A DNA stretch of 64,000 bases from contig NZ_JAHLDM010000012.1 of the NCBI RefSeq assembly GCF_018861295.1, positions 1 to 64,000 on the forward strand, read 5' to 3'. Position numbers and translations under genes: made by a program. Position 1 is the first letter of the stretch, and every line of letters begins with the position of its first letter. Source of the DNA: Clostridium_AD estertheticum_D (GTDB taxonomy: Bacteria > Bacillota > Clostridia > Clostridiales > Clostridiaceae). Below the pieces are notes generated by a model. It saw only the letters and a list, made by a program, of their open reading frames with translations, ran no database searches and had not been told where the DNA came from. Below, one piece after another: positions 24,760 to 32,898 of this stretch.

Positions 24760-25464
24760 ATGAATTTAATTTTAAAAAAATACAGTGGTATATTATTTTT
24801 TATGTTTGTTTATGGGGTACTATGTTTTTTTATGGTAATTAATGATCATAGTTTTTTATATCTTATGTTGGTTTGGAATATCTTGCTTGCTACGTTGCCA
24901 TTGTTTTTCATTGAGTTTTCACTATTTCAAAATAAAAAAAACAAGCGCATAGTAGCAATTATTTTTGGAATACTTTGGCTTATATTTTTCCCGAATTCGG
25001 TGTATATGATTACTGATTTTATCCATATATCCAGCGATAAGTTAGTGTGGTTTGAAGCATCTGCTCAGTATTCAATTAATAATGGAATCATGTATAGTAA
25101 TGATATAATGCATTGGGTGAAACTATTTGTTATTGGAATAGGAGTTGTCTATGGACTACTAATTGGAATGGAATCACTTAATATATTTTATCGCTTTTTA
25201 AACCAAAAGAGAGCAAAACTAATAAGTTTTTTTATAGTTGCGGGAGTATCGTTAATCAGTGGAGTTGGAGTTTATATTGGTAGGTTTTTGAGGTTTAACA
25301 GCTGGGATTTACTTAGGCCATTGTCAGTAATAAGAGGATTATTCGCTAATATCAATAAATTTGCTATTGAGTTTATGGGAGCTTTTGCTGGATTTATTTT
25401 AATTATGTTTCTATTTTATGTCTTGTTTCGTAAGGTTATTGCAGGAAATTCTGAAGCAGAATAG
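24760..25464 (+). CDS. DUF1361 family membrane protein, 234 aa
   Basis: About seven transmembrane segments, with the family landmark WLIFFPNSVYMITDFIHIS (residues about 71-89) between helices 2 and 3. This matches the DUF1361 signature (hydrophobic, PN..Y..TD..H). A later stretch, LRFNSWDLLRPLSVI, is also typical. Function of the family is unknown. AAGGAAGG lies upstream of ATG 24760, and the gene has its own promoter region after the adhE terminator. It is not in an operon with its neighbours. Confidence 0.85.
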   Translation: MNLILKKYSGILFFMFVYGVLCFFMVINDHSFLYLMLVWNILLATLPLFFIEFSLFQNKKNKRIVAIIFGILWLIFFPNSVYMITDFIHISSDKLVWFEASAQYSINNGIMYSNDIMHWVKLFVIGIGVVYGLLIGMESLNIFYRFLNQKRAKLISFFIVAGVSLISGVGVYIGRFLRFNSWDLLRPLSVIRGLFANINKFAIEFMGAFAGFILIMFLFYVLFRKVIAGNSEAE

Positions 25465-25604
25465 GTTAAATTATAATTGAAAAATATCACAAAAATAACC
25501 ATACTATCAAATTTAGATGGTTATTTTTTTGCGATTTTATAAGGAGTAGGAAAGAAACACTTTGATAGTGTATAATTAAGTAAATTCTCAGTAAGGTGGT
25601 ATAA

Positions 25605-25826
25605 ATGCCAAGAACTTTTTTTAGAAAGATTTTAAATTTGTCTAATAAATCTGAATATAATAATTATAAAAAGATTGCAGATGAAATAAACAGTGTAAAA
25701 TTCGATTCACTAAGTAATGAGAAACTTTTATATAAATCAAATGAACTTAGAAAAAAGGTTTCACAAGGAGTTTCTGGTGATGAAACAATTATAGAAGCAT
25801 TCGTACTTGTAAAAGAAGATTATTAG
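25605..25826 (+). pseudogene. SecA N-terminal remnant, 73 codons
   Basis: The translation has the pattern of the first 70-75 residues of SecA: a basic start, then YKKIADEINSVKFDSLSNEKL followed by a Leu/Lys-rich stretch and TIIEAFVLVKED, equivalent to the SecA segment ending in EAFAVVREA. The frame then stops (TAG 25824) and no motor domain follows. It has an AAGGTGG RBS and starts MPRTFFRK, so a short peptide may still be made. Most likely it is what is left of a secA-like paralog after deletion; the convergent GerAB-like gene begins 6 bp after the stop, so the deletion probably reached that border. Confidence 0.72.
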
Positions 25827-25831
25827 GGTAT

Positions 25832-26923
25832 TTAAAAAAATTTAAAGGTAGAACATCTACTCTTAATCTCCGCTACAATAAAAACAATTAAAGGTATTAT
25901 AACTTCAAAAGGGAAGGCATAATATTGCCATATATTATAAGTGAAAAATGCCATTTCCATGGTACTTTTGTAAATAAAAAAAGAGATGTTTAACATTAAA
26001 AGAGCTATAGGTGTTACAATAAATTTGTAATCATCAAACCCAAAAACTTTTGAAATTCCGTTGCAAACTGCAAAAGTACATATACTTACTTTAACAAATA
26101 TACAAACTAAAAATACAATAATTACTGTAAGTTCAAGTCTTTGAAGAAAACCAAGGCTAATAAGACTTACTGCCATGCTAGAGCCGAAATATACACTAGA
26201 GCCGGATTCACTGCCTAGTACTAAAATGTTTCTTAAAACTGTTAAAATTATAAGTCCTCCTCCTACGAATAAGCCTACCATAAATGTTTTTTTGTAATTT
26301 TTGATTTTTGATATATTCGAAAATACCATTGTAAAAATTACAACTTCACCAAATGGAAAGGAAAAACTCGAGAAAGCACCATTTAGAAGTGGTGATAAAC
26401 CATTATCTAGTATTGGCTTTAATCTGTTAATATCCATTTGTGGAATTGATAATACAGGCACAATTAAAACTATTAAAATTACAATAAAACTGAAGAATTC
26501 AGCCCAGCGGCCTAAGACTTCAATACCTGCATTTAGACTCGATATAAGTAATATAGTAAAAAAAATCATTGGTATTACTACAGGTGTATTAGCGAACACT
26601 AAAACATTAGTAAATTCTGATATAATTCTAATAATTAAGAGCCCAGTATGAAAGGCAAACCAAATCATTAGTATGTTCATTATTTTCCCTAGAAACTTTC
26701 CCATAACGATTGGGAGTATATCAAATAAATCTTTTCCTGGATATAAAGATAAAATTCTAGAAAAGATAAGAAATAGTATAATCGACCATAAAACAGCAAT
26801 AATTATTGCAAGCCAGGCATCCTTGTTTGCAGGATTTCCAGAGCCCACTAAAAGAGAATTCCCAAGTAGAAAAAGTATTATCAATATAATGCCTTGTCTT
26901 TCTGAAATAGCTTCATTTTTCAT
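25832..26923 (-). CDS. GerAB-like spore germination permease, 363 aa
   Basis: About ten transmembrane helices in the APC-type layout of GerAB/GRKB proteins. The N-terminus EAISERQGIILIILFLLGNSLLVGSG fits the family, as does the middle FSFPFGEVVIFTMVF. In germinant receptors the AB subunit binds the nutrient in the spore inner membrane together with AA and AC subunits, but neither partner lies here, so it is an orphan. RBS AGGAGG precedes ATG 26923. It might pair with subunits encoded elsewhere or act as an amino-acid transporter. Confidence 0.87.
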   Translation of the reverse strand: MKNEAISERQGIILIILFLLGNSLLVGSGNPANKDAWLAIIIAVLWSIILFLIFSRILSLYPGKDLFDILPIVMGKFLGKIMNILMIWFAFHTGLLIIRIISEFTNVLVFANTPVVIPMIFFTILLISSLNAGIEVLGRWAEFFSFIVILIVLIVPVLSIPQMDINRLKPILDNGLSPLLNGAFSSFSFPFGEVVIFTMVFSNISKIKNYKKTFMVGLFVGGGLIILTVLRNILVLGSESGSSVYFGSSMAVSLISLGFLQRLELTVIIVFLVCIFVKVSICTFAVCNGISKVFGFDDYKFIVTPIALLMLNISFFIYKSTMEMAFFTYNIWQYYAFPFEVIIPLIVFIVAEIKSRCSTFKFF

Positions 26924-27248
26924 TTATTCCTCCTAAAGTGTTTCCTTTAAATAAAAATATATATATATTAATTTTCCCAATAAATAAGTATTTAGTCATA
27001 TCAATTAATCTATACATAATTACGAGATAAGAATAATAACAACTTCCGTTTATGAGCGAAAAACGACATTTAACACAAAACATGTTGTATTACTGGTTTT
27101 TATAGGGTAATGTGTAAATAAAGTACTCTGGAAGAAAAATTAGAAGTAAATAGTTAATATTAATCTCTGATATTTTAAAATTTAAGCAAAGGTGTCATTA
27201 AGCATTATAAGGAAAAACATTCAAATAAAAAATAGGAGGCACTCAAAT
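26924..27248. other. Divergent intergenic region, no gene seen
   Basis: AT-rich region between the GerAB-like gene and the DUF975 gene. It must hold promoters for both, but I see no clear -35/-10 pair. No hairpin of note and no repeat shared with other parts of the window. Confidence 0.4.
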
Positions 27249-27944
27249 ATGGAAAATGATACGCCAGAAAGAATTCAACCAGATTACAAAGCGCAAGCAA
27301 CGAGACAGTTAAGTGGTAATTGGGGAATAGCTATTGGATTCACTCTAATATATGCTTTTATACCAATTATACTAATCTCACTAATAACAGTAATCACAGT
27401 AATAAATTTAACAATTCATATTAACATACAGTCAGTATCATGTGTTGTTACTATACTAGTATCTCCATTAGCGCTAAGTTCAGTTATATTTTATAGCAGA
27501 CTTAGCAAAAAAAAGAAAGTAAGTGTAGGAACTATATTTAGTGGATTTAAATATCTTATAGCATCGTCAGTAATATATTTAGTACTTAATGGACTTATGA
27601 TAATTAATGGATTAGTTGCAATATATTCTTCAAGAGATGGAATCTTTCTTTCGTTGGTTATGGCAATAGTTACTTGTTTCATAACTTTATACTACAGGAT
27701 GTCATACTACATTATAGCAGTGGAAGATAATATCAGTGTAACTAAAGCACTAGCTAAAAGTAAAAAAAACATGTATGGTCATAAAATGGAATTATTCCTT
27801 TTGGAGTTAAGCTATATAGGATGGGTGTTTATGTCATTAGTAACTTTAGGAATAGCTTTATTGTGGATAGTACCTTATATGGAATTAACATTAGCTAACT
27901 TCTTTTTAAATAATTATCAGCCCGAGGCTGAACAGTTGTATTAA
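27249..27944 (+). CDS. DUF975 family integral membrane protein, 231 aa
   Basis: Start at ATG 27249, 9 bases after AGGAGG (27234-27239); an upstream ATG at 27192 lacks an RBS. The family mark is the N-terminal IQPDYKAQATRQLSGNWGIAIGFTLIYAF, followed by about five membrane helices and a soluble loop (AVEDNISVTKALAKSKKNMYGHK). DUF975 proteins are common in Firmicutes and their role is not known. It converges with the chemoreceptor gene at 28165 through a shared terminator. Confidence 0.85.
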   Translation: MENDTPERIQPDYKAQATRQLSGNWGIAIGFTLIYAFIPIILISLITVITVINLTIHINIQSVSCVVTILVSPLALSSVIFYSRLSKKKKVSVGTIFSGFKYLIASSVIYLVLNGLMIINGLVAIYSSRDGIFLSLVMAIVTCFITLYYRMSYYIIAVEDNISVTKALAKSKKNMYGHKMELFLLELSYIGWVFMSLVTLGIALLWIVPYMELTLANFFLNNYQPEAEQLY

Positions 27945-28044
27945 CTTTCACTGTAGTATTTATGTTAAGTTGATGTGCTAAAACCCATATACATAAATGA
28001 ATGTGGCTCTTGAATATGTTATGTTCAAAAAGCAGTAAAGAATT

Positions 28045-28092
28045 AATAAGTCTAAATCCTTAAATAATATTTTTAAGTGATTTAGACTTATT
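28045..28092. terminator. Bidirectional terminator between DUF975 and chemoreceptor genes
   Basis: 14-bp stem AATAAGTCTAAATC and its complement at 28079-28092, with an AT-rich 20-base loop. It can end both convergent transcripts. Confidence 0.8.
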
Positions 28093-28164
28093 ATGTTGAA
28101 AAATTTATTCTACTTCTAACAATAATGATAAAAATGATTTTATGTTGGATTCCATTGCAGAAGG

Positions 28165-30174
28165 TTATAACTTAAATTGTGAGATTGCTGATTCTAAGAC
28201 ATCCACGAGAGTTTTCATATTTTCTGCAGTATTACTAAACTCATTCATGGTTGCTGTTATTTCTTCTGTTGTTGCGGAAACTTCCTCTGTACTTGCACAA
28301 GACTCTTCGCTTACCGCAGCAATACTTTGCATTTTATCAACTATGTCATCCTTTTGAATGTTAGTTTCTGCTATAGAAGAAGAAATTTCATCTGCTCCGA
28401 CTTTAAGATTTCTTATAGACTCGGAAATCTTATTGAATATGGTTTTAGTCTCTATTACTGCATTTGTCTGCTTCTCTACTACATCTTTAGAATCTTCCAT
28501 TGTTAAAACTGCTTGTACTGATTTTTCTTTAACCTTTAAAATCAATTCTTGAATTTGCTTTGTGGCAACCGCAGACTGCTCTGCTAGTTTCCTTATTTCA
28601 TCTGCGACCACTGAGAAACCTTTGCCAGCCTCTCCTGCCCTAGCTGCTTCTATAGCAGCATTTAAAGCTAAAAGATTAGTTTGTGATGCAATACTATTTA
28701 TAGTTTCAGTTATAGCTCCAATATTTTCACTTACTGTATTCATTTCTTCAATAACAACTGTAACCTTTTGCGCTGAGGCATTTGCTTCTTCGGTTTTCTC
28801 TATAAGCATATTCACCACATTTAAGCCATTTTCACTTAAATCGTCAGTCTTTTTAGATACCGTATCTATCTTAATAGTTAATGTTTTTATATTGTCAATA
28901 CTATTACCTAGTTTTCGAACAGAGTCTGCGCCATTCGCAATATCTTGAGCTTGATCTGAGCTGCCATTTGCAACTTGATCGATAGTTAAGGATACTTCCT
29001 CTACTGCCACTGCAGTTTCACTAGACATCTTATTTATTTCTTCAGATGCTGTTGAAATAGTCTCAGCCGTATCTTTAACCTTCTTAATAAGATTACCTAT
29101 ATTATCAATCATAGTATTAAAATGGTTTCCTAATTCACCAAATTCATCTTTAGATTTTATATCTACGTGTACTGATAAATCACCATCAGAAGCCTTGCTA
29201 AATATATGCTCCAATTTATCTAGCTTTGCGGTTATGGACTTACTTAATATTATGGACACAAATATGGCTATTATACCTAATATTAAAATAATTAGAAGGG
29301 TAATATTTTTTAAAACATTTGTATCATTTAATAATTCAGTCGTAGGCATATAAGCTATAATTTTCCAGCCTGTTAATGCATTAGTTGTATAAACACAATA
29401 ATTATTTACTCCTTTGTAAATAAAGTTTTCTACACCTTCTTTATTTACTTTAACATTATTCCAATAAGATAGAGTATTTACTTCATTCCCTCCGAGTAAA
29501 CTTTTATCATGATTAGAAATCATTAAACCTTGCATGCTTGACACGGAAGTATATCCGTTATTACCTATTTTAATTGAAGACAAGCTATCTGATATAGTGG
29601 TTAAATTAATATCCGTGGAAATTACACCTACTATTATCCCATTATTCTCTACAGCTTTTGCAATTGAAAACATCATTAATCCACTATTAGCGTCTTTATA
29701 AGGTTCTGTAAAAATTACATTACCTTTATTTTCTACCGCCTTAGTATACCAAGGTCTAGCAGTTGGGTCATACCCTTTAGGCATTTTTTGAATAGGATAG
29801 ATTAGAAAGTTTTTGTTAGAACTTGCAAAATACACATTAGTTAAGTCTTTTCTACTGTCCTTAACAGATTGCAATGCCCCTAAAGCATAAGGTTTAAATT
29901 CAGGGTGTTGTTGCAATGATTTTAAATCAATATTAGCGGCTAACATATCCACATATCCCTGTATTCCAACTAAATAGTTAGTAATTCCTCTGTTAACTTC
30001 AACCAATGTTTGCGCAGAAGTTAATTTAACCTTAGATTCTAAAATAGCATGAGATTTATTGTAAATAATTATTCCTAGTATGCTTATGGGCGCTAAACAT
30101 AGTATGACTAAAACTACTAATAATCTAACCTTTAGGCTTCTTAAGTTAATTCGTTTTCTTTTAATATTTTTCAT
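28165..30174 (-). CDS. Methyl-accepting chemotaxis protein with dCACHE sensor, 669 aa
   Basis: One TM near residues 15-37, an extracellular double-CACHE-like domain (FKPYALGALQSVKDSRKDLTNVYFASS...ARPWYTKAVENKGNVIFTEPYKDANSGLMMFSIAKAV), a second TM near 290-310, HAMP, then a long helical signalling domain. The conserved hairpin tip is ETINSIASQTNLLALNAAIEAARAGEAGKGFSVVADEIRKLAEQSA. It senses small ligands and signals to CheA/CheW. RBS AGGAGG lies 7 bases before ATG 30174. The HD-GYP gene lies upstream on the same strand, 158 bp away. Confidence 0.95.
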   Translation of the reverse strand: MKNIKRKRINLRSLKVRLLVVLVILCLAPISILGIIIYNKSHAILESKVKLTSAQTLVEVNRGITNYLVGIQGYVDMLAANIDLKSLQQHPEFKPYALGALQSVKDSRKDLTNVYFASSNKNFLIYPIQKMPKGYDPTARPWYTKAVENKGNVIFTEPYKDANSGLMMFSIAKAVENNGIIVGVISTDINLTTISDSLSSIKIGNNGYTSVSSMQGLMISNHDKSLLGGNEVNTLSYWNNVKVNKEGVENFIYKGVNNYCVYTTNALTGWKIIAYMPTTELLNDTNVLKNITLLIILILGIIAIFVSIILSKSITAKLDKLEHIFSKASDGDLSVHVDIKSKDEFGELGNHFNTMIDNIGNLIKKVKDTAETISTASEEINKMSSETAVAVEEVSLTIDQVANGSSDQAQDIANGADSVRKLGNSIDNIKTLTIKIDTVSKKTDDLSENGLNVVNMLIEKTEEANASAQKVTVVIEEMNTVSENIGAITETINSIASQTNLLALNAAIEAARAGEAGKGFSVVADEIRKLAEQSAVATKQIQELILKVKEKSVQAVLTMEDSKDVVEKQTNAVIETKTIFNKISESIRNLKVGADEISSSIAETNIQKDDIVDKMQSIAAVSEESCASTEEVSATTEEITATMNEFSNTAENMKTLVDVLESAISQFKL

Positions 30175-30332
30175 ATGTATCCTCCTCTTTTATTATTCGA
30201 CATATTTTCTTTTTAAAGTATATTTTACCACTAAAAGTTTCCAACATTCAAGATTTATTTGTTTTAATTTTGAAAAATATCCAGTAGTACCAAAATAGAC
30301 AATGTTCTATAACACATTTATAATAAAATGAT

Positions 30333-31613
30333 TTATAATTTACGCTTGTTCTCATTAATTATTGATAAAAAACGTGTCTTATAAAAATTTAGTGCTTTTG
30401 ATTGTCCCATTTTTACTTGTGTATTTATAACTTCATAGTTGTCGAATAGCAATTCAACAATCCGCTTATCCAATAAATTTTCATTTGCTTGTTTTTTTAT
30501 AACTGTATAAATTTCGTTTTTATCCATTCCTTTTCTATAAGGTCTATCTTCAGATATGGCTGTAAATATATCTGCAACAGCCATTATTCTAGAACCGGTA
30601 CCAATTTCTTCACTAGTAAGATGAAATGGGTACCCACTCCCATCTAATTTTTCATGATGATAAGCTGCCCACTCAGCTATTCGTTGCAAACCACCAATTG
30701 AATTTAACGTCCTAAATGTATGATAAGTATGACACCTTATAATTGCAAATTCATCAACTGTTAATTTGCCTGGCTTTTCAAGAATACTGTTTGGTATTAT
30801 TAATTTACCTATATCATGAAAATTCCCCGCTATCCTCATTGACTTTACATCTAATTCTGCAAGGCCAAACAATTCAGATAATTTTACTGCACATTCTGAT
30901 ACACCAGATGTGTGAGTAGCCGTAAATCTAGATTTAAAATCTATTAGATCACGATATAAATTTGATATTAATGATACATCTTCTAGTTCTATTTGCATGT
31001 TTTTAAACTGCCCGTTGATTAATAACAATGAATATAAATTAGGAGAAGTTAAATCTAACCAAAATTCCTCTCTTTTAGATAAATCAAGAAAATAAGTTAC
31101 TATGTTCTTATGTATAACTGTACCTGATAATTTTTTTATTGTTGCTACTATATCGTTAACTTGGTGTAAGATATATTTATTCCTATTTATTAATCTCTCA
31201 ACATAATCAGATAACAAGATGATTTGAGAAGAAAAAACTACTGGATTTTCTATACTATCATCCCAATCGTTCCAATTTCTATGATGGTTTCTTACTATCT
31301 TTGAAATTTTTCTTAACCATGGTATTTGTTCTAATAATAATTCCCCTCTTATAGTATGAATATTTTCATCTATTTCTTTAAAATTATGAATAGCTATTTT
31401 CTCTTCCACAGATACTGCGCCAATATCATGTAATAATGCAGCAGTAAAAATATCCACTGTAATTTCAGATCCTAAATTGGCTGTTTTTGATAATTCAAGT
31501 GCAATAAATGCTGTTCTATGTTGATGTTGTGCAACCAAGGGATTTGCTACATCTGCTACTTCTGATAAAGATAATAGCAAATTACCTAAGTTTACGGATA
31601 ATTGACTCTTAAT
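30333..31613 (-). CDS. HD-GYP domain protein with tandem HD domains, probable ATT start
   Basis: The N-terminal half has a degenerate HD domain (HQHRTAFIALELSK...AALLHDIG) and the C-terminal half a full HD-GYP domain: HDIGKL, then HHEKLDGSGYP, then DIFTAISEDRPYRKGM. HD-GYP proteins hydrolyse cyclic di-GMP. The best start is ATT 31613: AAGGAG lies 8 bases upstream and the added residues (SQLSVNLGNLLLSLSEVAD) fit the family start. TTG 31580, giving 415 aa, has no good RBS. An ATG at 31621 abuts the RBS and leads out of frame. Two chemoreceptors in the window fit a motility or surface-attachment context. Confidence 0.8.
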   Translation of the reverse strand: MKSQLSVNLGNLLLSLSEVADVANPLVAQHQHRTAFIALELSKTANLGSEITVDIFTAALLHDIGAVSVEEKIAIHNFKEIDENIHTIRGELLLEQIPWLRKISKIVRNHHRNWNDWDDSIENPVVFSSQIILLSDYVERLINRNKYILHQVNDIVATIKKLSGTVIHKNIVTYFLDLSKREEFWLDLTSPNLYSLLLINGQFKNMQIELEDVSLISNLYRDLIDFKSRFTATHTSGVSECAVKLSELFGLAELDVKSMRIAGNFHDIGKLIIPNSILEKPGKLTVDEFAIIRCHTYHTFRTLNSIGGLQRIAEWAAYHHEKLDGSGYPFHLTSEEIGTGSRIMAVADIFTAISEDRPYRKGMDKNEIYTVIKKQANENLLDKRIVELLFDNYEVINTQVKMGQSKALNFYKTRFLSIINENKRKL

Positions 31614-31928
31614 AAAATCATCTCCTTGATTTTGAAACTATTATAGTATCGTTGTCTCATTATTTATCATAAATTCATTAGTGTTCCAATTAATATTACA
31701 AGAAAAGCATAATTTGGTCAAATAGTTGTATCTTAAAATGCTGCAAGAGTTTAGTGATCCGTTGGAGGTAATAAGTGTATCTATCAAAGAAGTAGATTCT
31801 ATTATTAAAATTTGATTAGTGTTTATATAGATAACACATGATATAATACTATTAATGTAAAATAAAATAATAATGCATTTATTAGATATTGATAAATTCA
31901 AATTAATGATATATAGGAGAATTAAGAG
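31614..31928. other. Divergent intergenic region before the GntR gene
   Basis: Contains the RBS of the HD-GYP gene on the minus strand and the promoter region of the GntR gene on the plus strand. A 25-codon frame at 31738-31815 has no RBS and I do not call it. No repeat or strong hairpin is visible. Confidence 0.4.
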
Positions 31929-32597
31929 ATGAAGGATACAAGAACTAGTGATAGAGTTTTTAATGTAATACAAGAAAAAATTATTAGTGGAGAATATAAA
32001 CCAGGAATGAAAATTATGTCAGAACTTAAACTTGCTGAGGAATTACAAGTAAGCAGAGTTTCTGTTAGAGAAGCTATAGAAAAAATGTCTGCAGTTAATA
32101 TTGTCAGCAAAAGGAGAGGGGGAGGTACTTTTGTTAATGATTTAAAGCCATCTGTTTATTTAAATAGTTTAATACCTATGATTACCCTAGGTCAAGATAA
32201 CTATAATGACATATTGGAATTTAGATTAATCATAGAGTCAGAAGCATCAGGGCTTTGCGCTCAAAGATGTAGCGATGATTTAGTAAATGAAATCGAGGAA
32301 TGTTATAACAATATGATTAAATATCAAGATGATTTTGAAAAATTTACTGAAGAAGATTTAAATTTTCATATGAAAATTGTGGAAGGAAGCAATAGTCCCT
32401 TGATTATAAAAGTAAACGAAATATTAAAGAATCTTTTAAGGGCCCATCAAAAGCTATTGTATAATAATTTAGGACCTTCTGGAGGACTTAGTGAACATAA
32501 ACTCATATTAGAGGCTATAAAAAGTAGAGATTCAGAACTTGCAAAATTATTTGCAAAAAGACATATAGAACGAACAATAAGAGACATAAAAAAATAG
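31929..32597 (+). CDS. GntR-family (FadR subfamily) transcriptional regulator, 222 aa
   Basis: N-terminal winged HTH: RVFNVIQEKIISGEYKPGMKI, then SELKLAEELQVSRVSVREAIEKM and the wing RRGGGTFV. C-terminal FCD ligand domain with FRLIIESEASGLCAQ, EEDLNFHMKIVEGSNSPLI and EHKLILEAI, including the metal-binding Asp/His positions. This subfamily usually represses sugar-acid operons. TGT-N3-ACA operators stand before the dehydratase gene 300 bp downstream, so the ligand is probably a sugar acid or keto-deoxy acid. RBS is GGAG. Confidence 0.92.
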   Translation: MKDTRTSDRVFNVIQEKIISGEYKPGMKIMSELKLAEELQVSRVSVREAIEKMSAVNIVSKRRGGGTFVNDLKPSVYLNSLIPMITLGQDNYNDILEFRLIIESEASGLCAQRCSDDLVNEIEECYNNMIKYQDDFEKFTEEDLNFHMKIVEGSNSPLIIKVNEILKNLLRAHQKLLYNNLGPSGGLSEHKLILEAIKSRDSELAKLFAKRHIERTIRDIKK

Positions 32598-32632
32598 ATA
32601 TTAATAAAAATCATTGTTAATATAATATTTGT

Positions 32633-32671
32633 CCTATAGAATAGACGATTAAAAATTGTCTATTCTATAGG
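32633..32671 (+). terminator. Terminator after the GntR gene
   Basis: 14-bp stem CCTATAGAATAGAC and its complement at 32658-32671, 11-base loop, followed by a T-rich tail. The regulator is therefore transcribed apart from the operon it faces. Confidence 0.85.
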
Positions 32672-32732
32672 GCATTTTTATTTTTAATAAACTGACAAAT
32701 ACATAAATATAATTATTTAATATAAAAAAGTC

Positions 32733-32785
32733 TTGACATAAAACCGTTTACTGATTAATATATAGACATAAGTTGTAGGACAACT
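32733..32785 (+). promoter_or_regulatory. Sugar-acid operon promoter with cre box and GntR operator O1
   Basis: TTGACA (32733-32738), 17 bp, TAATAT (32756-32761). The cre-like ATAAAACCGTTTACT (32738-32752, 9 of 10 fixed positions) fills the spacer. Just after the -10, AGTTGT-AGG-ACAACT (32771-32785) is a perfect inverted repeat of the FadR-type TNGTNNNACNA form. AAACGGTT (32805-32812) is the reverse complement of the cre core and may be an auxiliary half. Confidence 0.75.
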
Positions 32786-32859
32786 ACAAACGTATAAATC
32801 AAATAAAACGGTTAAATGAATTTTTTATATAGCAGTTAAAGGGTTACAACTAAATTTTG

Positions 32860-32868
32860 TGTCATACA
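32860..32868 (+). promoter_or_regulatory. Second GntR-like operator O2
   Basis: TGT-CAT-ACA followed by ACTACAAA, as in O1 where TGT-AGG-ACA is followed by ACTACAAA. Centre-to-centre distance from O1 is 86 bp, and it lies 31 bp before the start codon of the dehydratase gene. Confidence 0.5.
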
Positions 32869-32898
32869 ACTACAAAATAAAATATGAGGTGATTATAA

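Noticed and set aside
28142..28948. Plus-strand frames lying over the chemoreceptor gene
   Set aside because: Antisense shadows of a strongly conserved protein-coding gene; composition follows the real frame on the minus strand.
31738..31815. 25-codon frame MLQEFSDPLEVISVSIKEVD
   Set aside because: No ribosome binding site, stop directly upstream in frame, no recognisable family.
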